A stretch of 64,000 nucleotides of DNA from Adenanthera pavonina (lineage: Eukaryota; Streptophyta; Magnoliopsida; Fabales; Fabaceae): NCBI GenBank assembly GCA_026686845.1, contig JAIVEN010000006.1:36998501-37062500 (forward strand), given 5' to 3'. Within the stretch, counting starts at the first letter, position 1, and the number at the start of each line of letters is the position of its first letter. The notes beneath the pieces were generated by a model. It made no database searches. It was not told where the DNA came from and worked only from the letters and a program-made list of their open reading frames with translations. Positions 26,041 to 36,485 of the stretch are shown piece by piece. The position numbers and the translations under genes are program-made.

Positions 26041-26303
26041 AAACTTGCCAGGAAAGGGTAATATTATTGTCAAATTGCTTATTTAGTAATTGACTTTTAT
26101 TATTTGCAATACTTAGTTTCTACCTTTATAACATGTTTGTTGTCTACCACTGTATGCATAAAAGTTAACAATTTGTAATTTATTAAACTTGCAATGAAAG
26201 GGTAATATTATTGTCAAGTTGCTTATTTAGTAATTGACTTTTATTATTTACAATAGTTAGTTTCTACCTTTATAACATGTTTGTTATCTACCACTGTATG
26301 CAT
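26016..26303. repeat. Tandem duplication of a 144-bp unit
   Basis: Units 26016-26159 and 26160-26303 both begin aaaagttaacaatttgtaat and end 'ctaccactgtatgcat'. They differ at only a few bases, so the duplication looks recent compared with the surrounding decayed DNA. Confidence 0.9.
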
Positions 26304-26486
26304 GAAATTAAATAACAGGTGTTCTTTAAGGACAAGTATTTATATAGGTTAAAAGTGAAGTTATTATTTCAAATTTAACATGTGTTTTTCTAACTGAAAA
26401 TTTGATACTTACTTTATTATATGACTTTTTTTTTCAAACACTAAACTAACTTGTGCAAACTGGGGGCTAAGAATTCTAGTTTATTC

Positions 26487-26765
26487 TACTTCTTCTGGTC
26501 CTTAATATAAGTTACTTCTACCTATTTCATCAATATCAAGAAAAGTTTGTTATATTATTAAAATTGTTTTAAAATTAACGTATTTTCCATCTTTACCCTC
26601 TAATAAATACTACAAATTCAAACAATTCACATTCTCTCTCATAATTAAATAATGGTATTTTGGAAATAAAGTAATTAATGATCTAAAAACTTATAAAAGG
26701 TGACTAATATTTAGGACCATAAAATTTTTTTAGAATGTAACTAATAAAAAGGATCAGATAGAGTA
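26487..26765. mobile_element. Stowaway-like MITE 3
   Basis: Left end TACTTCTTCTGGTCCTTAATA; the complement of the right end is TACTCTATCTGATCCTTTTTA, with TA dinucleotides at both borders. It is about 279 bp and non-coding. Confidence 0.65.
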
Positions 26766-26953
26766 GTTCTTATGCTAATTAATCACCACATCAAAATAAA
26801 CAATAAAAATTTGAAAATATATTGTACCCCATGGGAAATCTAACAAGTGGCAGACAAATTCTAGTCTCTCATCCATGATTAGGGGTCATATAATTTTGGC
26901 ACGTGATCCAATTTACCTGTTTTACCAACACCTGCTTTCTCCATCCTATATTA

Positions 26954-27229
26954 TACTTCTTCCGTTTCACTATATAGTGCACTTTTTTGATAAATTAATA
27001 TTTCATAATATAGTGCACTTTACGGATTACGTAGTATAATTTTTTTCTCTTTCCAAGATTGCCCCTAATTAATAAACCCAAATATTTGTTTATTATTAAA
27101 ATATTTCATTCCCAAAGCATTTAATGAGGGTAATTTGAGAAAAGATAGGAAATTTTGTTTGTTATTAATTATTGTCTTGGTTTGTATGCAATAATTAAAA
27201 ATGCACTATAAACTGAAACGGAGGGAGTA
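26954..27229. mobile_element. Stowaway-like MITE 4
   Basis: Left end TACTTCTTCCGTTTCACTATA; right end complement TACTCCCTCCGTTTCAGTTTA, close to the canonical CTCCCTCCGTTTC Stowaway terminus, between TA dinucleotides. About 276 bp. Inside the left arm the word 'atagtgcacttt' is repeated. Confidence 0.8.
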
Positions 27230-27691
27230 AGACAATATCTGAAGTTTCACATAAATTAAGAAATAAAAAATCATTCTTAAATTTGCGAAAAAGACCCCAA
27301 TATTCCTATTTTACTATTATTAAACATTATTAAATACTCAACTTTTAATTATTTCAGCACAATTTACAATATTATGTACTAATATTACATTAATGAGGGG
27401 TAAAATTGTCAAATTTTCAAATATTAACTTATATTATGGGATAAGAAAAATCTCAAATGTTACTTTATATTATAGGAGGGAGGGAGCAACAAAGTCAACA
27501 GAAAACATATACCAAAATAGTAATGATTAAGAGGATTTTGACTATTTCTAGCAAAAAAAAGATAGAGGATTTTGACTATACCTATTTTATTAAGATATCG
27601 TTGTCCCTTAATTATGTATGAGAGAGGAGCAAAATTAATTTATTATATCAAATTAAAATAATCTATCATCATTAATTTATGATTCTATTTT
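27230..27691. other. AT-rich DNA with a lone Stowaway-like right end
   Basis: Near 27455-27485 the sequence 'ctttatattataggagggagggag' looks like a Stowaway 3' terminus, but no matching left end is seen, so it may be a truncated copy next to MITE 4. No gene is visible. Confidence 0.35.
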
Positions 27692-27762
27692 GGTTCTGCC
27701 TGTTCGAACTTATGACCTCATAAGTGATAGCTATATGCTCTAACCAACAAGCCACAAGCTCC
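27692..27762 (-). ncRNA. tRNA-like head of a SINE or tRNA pseudogene
   Basis: On the minus strand the sequence starts GGAGCTTGTGGC and holds an A-box-like TGGCTTGTTGG (complement of 27744-27754). A B-box-like AGTTCGAACA (complement of 27701-27710) follows at tRNA-like spacing. This is the layout of an internal RNA polymerase III promoter. The arms do not form a good cloverleaf and no CCA-proximal acceptor pairing is evident, so a functional tRNA is unlikely. A tRNA-derived SINE 5' region is the best reading; its 3' end is not defined. Confidence 0.5.
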
Positions 27763-29636
27763 AATGGCATAATTAGTCTATGATTTATTTATATGATATT
27801 AATATTAAATTAAATAATTTATTACTATTTATTTATTTGTGTTTTTAATATTATATATATCTGGGAGAATTCTTAGATTGACTTGGTGTTTCTAATTATC
27901 TGAGGTAAATTATATAACAAATTTCACATACTATTTCATTTATACGATAATATTGTAATGAATAATATAATATGAATTGCATAAACAATTTATTTATGTG
28001 ATAATTAAGTAGTGAATAAGAAAATGAAAAACTCTGTATTTACATGCACTTTATTTTTAAATGAGTCTCATTTTATTTACTTTAAATTTTTATTGACAGA
28101 ATATAAATGATATAAATCTTCAAAATTACCAATTAATTTTTTCCCAAAATTAGAGAGTGATGAATTGGAACTTGACTTTAAAATATGTTTACCATTTTAC
28201 AGAACCCTTAGGCGTTAATCATTTGACCGCGTTGAATAGAAGATGTGTGGTTTAGTTTAGGTAGCTAATTTGACTATTAACTTTGATGATTTGGTGGAAT
28301 CAATTTGTAATTAAGAAGCTTTCTTGTAAAGTTATTTAATTTCGAACATGTAAATGGTCACATGCTTTTGATTTGATTAGAGAGAGATTCTGTCAACGGA
28401 GAGCCGCCAACCTGGACAACAGATCAAGTTTTTCATATGTGCTATTTTTATATTTGGACTTTATTCGATCTGGCCCAGAAAAAAACAATGTTTTATTTGT
28501 GGTCCAAAAATTTAATGTGAAGGATCATGTGATTCATATTAATCTGGTATGTATTTTATTTTGTTTTAACTTTTAAATGAATTAAAATCATACAGATTAA
28601 ATTTATTACCTAAATATTACTGTTAATATTATAATATTAAAAAAACCATTGGATTTGTTGATTATTGTTTTCGAAGAACAAGGATGTTTCGTGCCTTCAA
28701 AGTAGTTGAAGTGCAAAAAAAAAAAAAAAAAAGAAGGCATTCTTAATTTTATGAAATTATACTCCAAATCCCTTTAATATAAAAAATATAATTTGTCTCC
28801 CGTGTATTATTGGACTTATATGATACCCCTCCCTTACTTTAATTCGTCCAAATAAAGCTAACTTTTTTTTCCATAAAATAATACTTTGATTTATTATATT
28901 ATAATAATATAAACAGTTAATTTAATATTAATCTCTAATAAAAATTTAATTTCATTTTTTATATGACAATAAATGAGATGAATGAAAATCTGTTTTTTTA
29001 AAAAACATTATATCATACATGCGAACATTTTAATACAATATATATCTGTTTTGGCTAAATAAAATATATATCAAAGATAAAAAATTAAATGATATTTTCA
29101 AAATAAAAAAGAATCAGTATAATTTAATTTTTTTTCTTTTTAAAAGTTAAACACAACCACTTTGTCACATGAAACTGTCAATTTAGTCCTTAAGACTTAA
29201 ATATAGTCAATTTAAGTTCTTTTATTTTATATATATATATATATATATATAAACTCCATGACTTGAATATCATAGAAACTTAGTGGCTAGAAAAACAAAT
29301 AATATTGAAAGAATCATAAGAATAGAAATTGCACACACGGAACATCAAAATAGACTAAGATTAGTGTATAGCTACTTATTTAAGCATTGGCCAAGACAGT
29401 AACACTAAGCTTTTTTAAAAAAAAAAAAAATTAAGGAGACCCTTTTTCTCAATTGATCAAAGGCTTTTATAGCAACAGCAAAAATCAAAAGCTTTTTAGA
29501 ATGTTAATTATTCGTAAAATATTTGACTGGAATAATGGAACTTAAATTATTAGCATGGTTTTTTTTTTCCAGAAAATTAAAGAAATTATTATTAGTTTGC
29601 CAGCACATATATATGCTAAATTTTGGTATTAGCTCA
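27763..29636. other. AT-rich intergenic DNA with simple repeats
   Basis: Poly(A) of about 18 at 28713 and an (AT) run at about 29230-29252. No coding frame with convincing composition. Confidence 0.5.
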
Positions 29637-29860
29637 TCATTTTCTTTGCATTAAATCGGTCCAGTATATCTGCAATAATCCAGAAATGTTAGACTGTGGG
29701 CAACATATATGTGTGTGACTATATAAATATATATATTATTACTATTAAAAGTATGAATATATGTCATTTTCTTTGCACTAAATCGGTCCAGTATATATAT
29801 ATATATATGATTTTTTTTCATTTTTAATACAATAAAGAAATTTCTCTCTCTCTCTCTCTC
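29637..29860. repeat. 33-bp direct repeat plus (AT) and (CT) microsatellites
   Basis: The 33-base segment at 29637-29669 (tcattttctttgca...ccagtatat) recurs at 29764-29796 with one difference, 127 bases apart. It is followed by an (AT) run (about 29796-29808) and a (CT) run (about 29843-29860). Confidence 0.8.
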
Positions 29861-30042
29861 TACATATATATATATAAGTAACCAAAAAACATTCAACCAT
29901 TAATCTTCCATACGATGTTTTAATGATATTCATGGTGAAGAAAACTCTTTCAATTGTTACAGTTCTAGCTTTAAAAGCAAATATACTAATCATTATACAA
30001 CATGCTTTCCAATTTCTACAAGATTTACAGAAAGATCACTTA

Positions 30043-32515
30043 TGTAACAACCCTCATGACGCTTGTCATTGGCATTGTGTGTAGAATCGAAGGAAATAGG
30101 ACGAAGGAAGGTTCAAGTGGAGAAGAAATGAGCTCCACGTCACGGCGAGAAGCAGGGCCACCATGGTGAGAGCGAATTCCAGTGGCATTTTCTGGCTGAA
30201 ACTGGTGGCGCTGTGGTGAGAGTCGAGAAACTAGTTTAAATCAAAATCATTTCATACAAAAAGAAAAGAAAGAAACGGAGGGAGCGACGGAGAAGTAGCG
30301 AGAAGCTCTGCTAGGGCACGTGAAATCCGACTTGAGAGGATGTTTTCTGGACCCAGGGAGCTTGATTAATGGTTGGTAAGTTGATCTTGCTTCCTCTCTT
30401 CTCTTTTCTCTTCGATTTTGGTTTGGAAATCGGTGGGAGTATGTGGGTTTTTGAGTTGGGGAAGAATCTACCAATTAAAATGCTTGATTTGGTGTTATAG
30501 AAGTGTTATATATGTAGTGTTCGGAAGCTTTGAATTTGAGTTTTGGTTGGATTGTGGTAGGTTTGAGTTAAACCCTAGGTTGAAACTTGGGAAAAGAAGT
30601 GAAAATCCGAAGTTGCATGTGTTGGTGTATGTTTGAATGATAGTTTAAGGTTTATTGGTATGTGTGTATGTTGTTAAAACTCTGGGTTAAGCTTGGACGG
30701 CTAGATTGTGGATATTAGTGTTATTGGAAGTTATGTTAATTAAAGGTATTATGTTGTTGTAGAGGTTGATTGGTTAATCGGAAGAACATGGTTCATGATG
30801 AGTGCTTTGGAGGCTCGCCTAAGCCCTTGTGTGTGTGGTGTTGACAACCTAAGGTAATCAGACGTTTGTATTGTATTGTATATATTGTATATTAGTATGT
30901 ATATTTTTGTATATATATATATATGTTTCTTTCATATCACGATATTGATGTGTTGTATGTACGATTTTCTATATATCATGGTATGCATACAGTTAGATGA
31001 TGATTATGATGATGATTACATATATGATGGTGATGATATGACACAACATGATACATAGCATGACATTGTGAGATATGATGATGATTATTATATAATGATA
31101 TGATATGAGCATCACCACATGGCATTGTGAGGTTTATGGTGGATCGGATGGTGATGATGATATAATATTTGATATGATATGATATATGATCAGGGAGGAT
31201 AAGGATGGGATTCCTGCGGCTAAATCGCCTTTTATTGCCGGGAGGGAAAGACGCTAGTGGACTACATCTTCCTTAAATCGCTGCCAATTCATGGTTGGAA
31301 AAGGAAAGGAGGACCATGATCCAAACACTAGTATTACCTTTGGTTGGGTGCACTAGTGGGAGGTGAGTTTGGTGATATCCCGGAATCAGTCTTTATAGAC
31401 TGTTAAAAGGGAATCATCAATACAAAATGTCCTGTTATGACGCTAGCTAGTGGTTCTAACTGTGTGGGGGGAGACATGCATTCCATTACATGTTGCATTG
31501 CATATATGTGTGATACCGATGATATATATGTATGTGTTTGTCCTCGGTTACTGAGACACTGTCTCACACCCCCTCTACGACTAACCTTTCAGGTGAAGAC
31601 TCTGGTGATAGTTCGGAGAAGACCAAGGAGCTGCAGGCCTTTTCGTCTTTGGGAATCCCGAGTATAATTGTAGTTGTAATCTAGTTTATGTAATTCTGTA
31701 CCAAGTAGGTTGTTATAGCCTAGTTACCTGGACGAGTGTCCTAGAAGTGTAGAGAAGTATGCATGATAGAATGATTATGAGATGATAGTGATGTTGATGG
31801 ATGTTATGCATGGTGTGGATAGGTGTCATGAATAGGTTAGATGTGAGTGATGATGATAGTGGACCTCGATATGGGTTTTTAATGTAGGAGCAGGTGTCTA
31901 TACATTAGAATAGCCATATGTCAGAGCCCAAAGGTGGTTTTGGGTCATGTATGTGAGTTTTGGACATAAAGCTCATTATGTGGTTTTGGGGTTCAAGGGA
32001 GTCAATTCTCGGGAGAGAGGTTTCTTCAGGGTAAAACCTCCTTAGACATGGTGATTGAGCCGAATAGGATTTGTATGAAAGATCTCTAAGTGTCAATTTG
32101 CCTTTGGTGGCAAGTGGAGGTGATAGATTGCGAATTTTGGTCAAAAAGTGCCTGAAATGGTTTTGAGCATCCAAAATCTCCAAATGGAGTTGGATTCGAG
32201 TGAAATTGGTGCTCATGGTTAGATAATGATGAGAGTGACCTGTAGGAGTTGGAATCAGGTCAATTGAAGATCAGAACGAGAAGTTATACTCGTCGGAAGT
32301 TGGTCTGGCAAATCAGCAATTTGCTGATATGGTTTCTGATGCTGAGGCTGTGGCAGTACTGTAGCAGGCCCCGGCCTTATCCTGTTCCGGTGTCCTTTAA
32401 TGTTTCTCCACTACTTTGATAATTTGGCAAGTGAATTTGAGGTGTTTGGGCTGTATTTGGCTAGAATTTGAAGAAATTGCTCAAGATCGGAGGTTATGTT
32501 TGGTACGGTGTTACA
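30043..32515 (+). mobile_element. Solo LTR Z3 (2473 bp), the uninterrupted type copy
   Basis: Begins TGTAACAACCC and ends CGGTGTTACA, flanked by a perfect 5-bp duplication ACTTA (30038-30042 and 32516-32520). It is colinear with the LTRs at 43136 and 57507 and, inverted, at 6500. It has exon-like GC content near its 5' part and (TA)/(GAT) runs at 30905-31190, but no retroviral domain, PBS or polypurine tract. Unusually for an LTR it is longer than 2.4 kb. It is the nearest large transposon 3' of the MYB gene. Confidence 0.85.
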
Positions 32516-32520
32516 ACTTA

Positions 32521-33712
32521 TGCCGTGTTTGATTTGCAGAAATGTTTTTGAAAGAAGTGGAAGTGGAAGAGAAAATGGAGGTAGAAGTGGAGTTTAAAAG
32601 TGTGTTTAGTATGATATAGAAGTATATTATAATTTTTATTTAATATTTATATTTATAATGTGAAAATACCCAAATGCCCTTCTAAAAGGAAAAAAAAAAA
32701 GAAAAAAGAAACCTCCACAATACACATGAACCACCACTAGGACTATGAACCATCAAGAACATCCACCATGAATCATCATAAACACCACCATTAGCCATTG
32801 TGAACAACCATTTTCATAGCCCAGAACATCCATCCATTTACAGGACCACCCATTTACATGGAAATAAACAAACATTTTCTCACCAATTTTATTTTTGGTT
32901 TTGGTTACAAAAATCTTGAAATCAAAAGTCCATCAAGCAAACTAGAAAAAGCAAGCCTTACCATTACCATCGCTGAGCAACCTAGAAATCAACGACCATA
33001 GATCCATTGCTTGCAAACGTTGCACTGACCTTGCACCTTGAAATCACCTGATCGCATCTTTTATGGCCATGGCAGTGCAAGGATCATGGAAAATGGAGGA
33101 GGAAGGATGGAGCAAGATGAAGCCACCATTGCTGTAGGTAGAGAGGAAATCTTGGAACGATATGGGTAGAGAAGAACCCAAAACCAATGGAGGACCAAAC
33201 TCGAACAGATTTTGCCGGCTACCGTGCACCACCATGGAGACCACTGTGCACCCCTATAAAGACCACCATCTGACCCACCATCATTCCCCATTTCAACTAG
33301 CCAAGTCGAAGAATCCAAATATGAGAACATGAAGAACTCAAGTCGGGGAATGCTTGAACCACCATGGATTCTTGAGCTACGGATGATTTGAGTTGAGAAG
33401 AACCCAAATTGAAGACCATGATATCGAACCCAGATCATGTACCAATCATCAACCGAGAAGATGGAGGGGAAGACAGCGATGGAGGCTAGAGGGGAAGACA
33501 ACGATGGAAGTCGGAGGGGATGATAGCGGTGGAAGTTGAGGGGAAGATGATGGTGGAAGTAGGGGATGACGACTCTGAAGGGTAAAATAGGAATAGTGGC
33601 TCACTTCCATGGAAGTGGGGAGACTTCCATCATAGGTAGAGAGGAAGCCACTTCCAGCCTTTTTGATGGAACTCTATTCCATGGAGAAGAGGCTTCTGGC
33701 ACACCAAACAGG
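32521..33712. mobile_element. Probable DNA-transposon-derived insert with TTTG(A/G)T(T/G)TGC termini
   Basis: The left end TGCCGTGTTTGATTTGCAGAA and the complement of the right end AGCCTGTTTGGTGTGCCAGAA are similar, suggesting terminal inverted repeats. A second inverted pair lies near the ends: 'gaagtggaagtggaagag' at 32558 and 'cttccatttccacttcc' at 33741. The interior is purine/pyrimidine-skewed. A 146-residue minus-strand frame at 33061-33501 has no recognisable domain and follows this skew. Borders are approximate. Confidence 0.35.
33462..33565. repeat. Minisatellite, about four units of 24-25 bp
   Basis: Degenerate units of the form GAGGGGAAGACAACGATGG plus AAGT occur four times in a row, differing at several bases each. 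Confidence 0.7.
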
Positions 33713-34128
33713 CTAAAGAAGGAATCCTCTTTCATTTCCTCTTCCATTTCCACTTCCACACTCCCCATTAGTCACCCTAGTTTTGAAAATACACTGTTAG
33801 AGCATATGTCTATGAAATAATTTACAAACAATCTATTTAATGCTAATAGTTTTATTGGGGAAAATTTTGAAAGATAAAATTGAGTCAAATGAGTTAACCC
33901 ATCCTAATCAAATATAGAAAATGAATCTCTAAAAAAAAATCCAAATATAGATATATGATGTGTAAAATAGATATATGATATGCACAATAAAAATATGCGA
34001 TGTATATGCAACAAATATAGAAATATTTAATAAAAATTAGGTGGCATTAGGAATAATATTAACAACTAATGGGGGTCATTAGTATACATTATATATAGGC
34101 ATATTTGTGTGTGTATGTAGTATTTAAG
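33713..34128. other. Intergenic DNA 3' of the MYB gene, nothing recognised
   Basis: Contains short repeats of 'atatgatgtgtaaaatag' near 33951-33990 and TATATA words. No gene or RNA was found. Confidence 0.5.
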
Positions 34129-34343
34129 CACCCAAAATGTTACTTGCGTTTCTTAAGCCCGGCAAAAATATCAAAATGCAATGTCTCTGTGTGTATAGTC
34201 TTAAGTTTCACACTGGTAAGAATTAAATGTGTTGGTATATTGGTTAACAGGTAATGATTTTGCAGTGTTACCCATACTAGGTGGATTTGTCTAGTCTTGT
34301 GAGTCCAATTGGCCAAAAAAAAAAAAAACACCCAAAATGTTAC
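34129..34343 (+). mobile_element. Short poly(A) retroposon with 15-bp target duplication
   Basis: The exact 15-mer cacccaaaatgttac occurs at 34129-34143 and 34329-34343. Between them lie about 172 bases ending in a run of 13 A. A perfect duplication plus an A tail on one side is the mark of LINE-driven reverse transcription. No clear A/B box was found, so it could be a SINE of unknown origin or a 5'-truncated LINE or mRNA copy. The perfect duplication suggests it is fairly young. Confidence 0.75.
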
Positions 34344-34708
34344 GCGGGCAATTGCCACCCCAATTATCAACATTTATCCGTCCCCGGCAATAATTACTTT
34401 AAGAAATTCAATTTTACGTACTCATCAAGTCCGGAAGAAAGACCAAGAAGGCGATAGCATTTTTCTTGACAGATCGAAATATTCTCACCATCAGCATATA
34501 GTAGCCATATACAATCAATCATAAGTGGTTGAAGATATGCTATTTATATATGAGCGTATATGACTGCTTTTAAAACCACAATAAAAGACGAATAACCTAT
34601 AATTTGCGATTCCCACGACCGAGTTAATTTTATATCAATAATACAAGATTGAAATATTGTGCTGCTATGCAGGGCACGAGTATGTATAACGTAGATTATA
34701 TATATGCT

Positions 34709-36053
34709 TTAAAGGTTTTCAAAATCCATTAAAGCTGACATTGATTGAAAATCCTCAGAGGCGTGCAAGGAATCATCTGAAACATTCAAGCACAAGTCAT
34801 TAGACACTGGAGGAGACAAATGATTGCACCCTTTCTCACTTGTGCTGACGTTATTGTCTTCCACTACTTTATTTTTGTTCTCAAAACTGTATGTTTCTGA
34901 TATATTCATATTCAGAAGATCCGAAAAGATGCTCTCATCAATCTCCAAATCCGCCATGAAATCCAACAAGAAGTTGTTTGTATTTGAATTTGTGTTTCCC
35001 TCCGAATGATCAACAAAAGGTGGTGCCTCCATTTTCTCATGATCACACCTAAAGTTCATGTCATGATTAGTTGAAGAAGGTGCAGCCATTGATGGTTGGA
35101 ATTCTTTGCTCAGTATTACCTTGGTGCACCTTGATGCTTTGGTTCGGATCAAGCAAGGACCTGTATTTGGCCGGGGTTTTAGGTTTGGGTCTGGATCCCG
35201 GTTGGAGTCTTGCCCGGCCAAACTTGAGGAGCTAAGTTGAACACCACTTGAAGCGGCCAAGGATTTTGAGTTTCCCTTCTGAAGCTTCTTTCCAATGTTG
35301 GTGTTCCAATAATTCTTTATTTCATTGTCTGTTCGTCCCGGCAATCGTCCAGATATCAAAGACCACCTATATCAATTACATAATTTATTGTTTATCTATG
35401 AAACATTCACGAGACACTTGATATTAAATTTCATTTTAAGCCATGTTCAAGGATGATTCTAATTCTAATATTAAATGGTTCTCTCGATCAATCCTTACTA
35501 AATTTCTCTCTAGTCGGTATCATCAAAGCAAACAGATACAGAGAGTTGAAAGCTAAAAATGAAGATGAGCCCAAAACAGAAGAATTAATGGATGCATGAA
35601 GACTAATCAAAGTACCTGTTTCCAAGAAGCTTGTGAAGCCTGATGATGAGATCCTCTTCTTCAGGAGTGATATTTCCTCTCTTGATATCAGGTCTCAGAT
35701 AATTTAACCATCTCAGTCTGCAACTCTTGCCACATCTCCTAAGACCTATATGCATATCATAAAACCATTCAGATATATCATATCAGTAATTCACTTAAAC
35801 CTGAACAATTTTGAATCAATGAATTCTCAAACTAGATCTTAAGCTTTCAATTATTGATACACAGAGCATGGAAATTAATAGAGTTGTATATATATATATA
35901 TATGGTTATAAATGCCTAACCTGCTCTTTTGGGAAGGTGTCGCCATTTTCCTTCACCATGAATCTGAATGTAGTCAGCGAGAATCTTGTCTTCTGTAGCT
36001 GTCCATGCTCCTCTATTCAAACCTTCCTTAGCACAGCAAGGACTCCTTCGCAT
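34709..36053 (-). CDS. R2R3-MYB transcription factor, TT2/MYB123-type (subgroup 5); exons 36053-35921, 35745-35616, 35366-34709
   Basis: Nuclear DNA-binding regulator, probably of flavonoid/proanthocyanidin genes acting with bHLH and WD40 partners. Joining the three exons across GT-AG introns (175 and 249 bp) gives 921 bases, 306 residues, with no stop. R2 spans about 14-64 (W17, W37, W57) and R3 about 67-116 (I70 in place of the first tryptophan, W89, W108). Residues 76-95 fit the bHLH-binding signature [DE]Lx2[RK]x3Lx6Lx3R completely (D76, L77, R80, L84, L91, R95). The N-terminal LNRGAWT and the C-terminal IRTKASRCTKV (161-171) are the marks of subgroup 5. Intron positions (after residue 44, and within codon 88) are the standard plant R2R3 ones. 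The chosen ATG is the first in frame, giving MRRSPCC, a normal start. The C-terminal half is low in conservation and acidic near the end. Exact orthology (TT2 against MYBPA2-like) and target genes are inferred. Confidence 0.93.
35887..35903. repeat. (TA) microsatellite in MYB intron 1
   Basis: An uninterrupted TA run of eight units lies 18 bases beyond the 5' splice site of exon 1. Read directly. Confidence 0.9.
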
Positions 36054-36179
36054 CTCTCAGTCTCTCTTTCTCTTATGTGAAGGCGATGAGAGAGACCAGT
36101 AATTAGGCCAAAGGAAGATGTTAACTTTGATAGCTTTTGGGTTCGTGATCATCACTTTTTCTTGTGTGTGTATTATACA

Positions 36180-36187
36180 TTTTTATA
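36180..36187 (-). promoter_or_regulatory. Putative TATA box of the MYB gene
   Basis: On the minus strand the sequence is TATAAAAA, about 127 bases upstream of the start codon. This would put transcription start near 36150 and leave a 5' leader of about 100 bases. The first TA of the box is the TA target dinucleotide of the adjoining Stowaway-like MITE. No experimental start site is known from the sequence. Confidence 0.55.
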
Positions 36188-36485
36188 CTCCGTCTGGTTT
36201 CAAATACAAGGCACATTGTGAAGTGATTTTATGGTCTAAAATATAAGTTGTCTCCTAGAATTTTTGTATCATTAAATATTTATTTTTTCAAAATATCCTT
36301 TATTTGATAAAATATGGGAGAGAAATTTAGAATTTACAAGCAGAAATGTTAACAATTATTTAAGGACAAATTTGGTAAAAATATATATGTTGCTGTAAAT
36401 TTAATTAACCTAACTAATTTTAACTATTTTTATTAGTCTATATGAGATAGATAATGATTTCTTATATTTGAAATCAGAGCTAGTA
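36186..36485. mobile_element. Stowaway-like MITE 5, abutting the MYB TATA box
   Basis: Left end TACTCCGTCTGGTTTCAAATA; complement of the right end TACTAGCTCTGATTTCAAATA. The element is 300 bp, bordered by TA at both sides. It separates the putative MYB TATA box from whatever upstream promoter sequence existed before insertion (now beginning at 36486). Confidence 0.75.

Noticed and set aside
28640..28760. Possible processed pseudogene with an 18-base poly(A) at 28713
   Set aside because: No target duplication flanks it and the upstream sequence has no recognisable coding content.
29651..29993. Two overlapping frames with YIYIY and RERERE runs
   Set aside because: Produced by the (AT) and (CT) microsatellites.
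33061..33501. 146-residue minus-strand frame, the longest outside MYB and Tat sequences apart from those in gag
   Set aside because: No domain, odd Trp/Ser/Phe composition from a GA-rich strand bias, and it lies in a transposon-like insert with a minisatellite.
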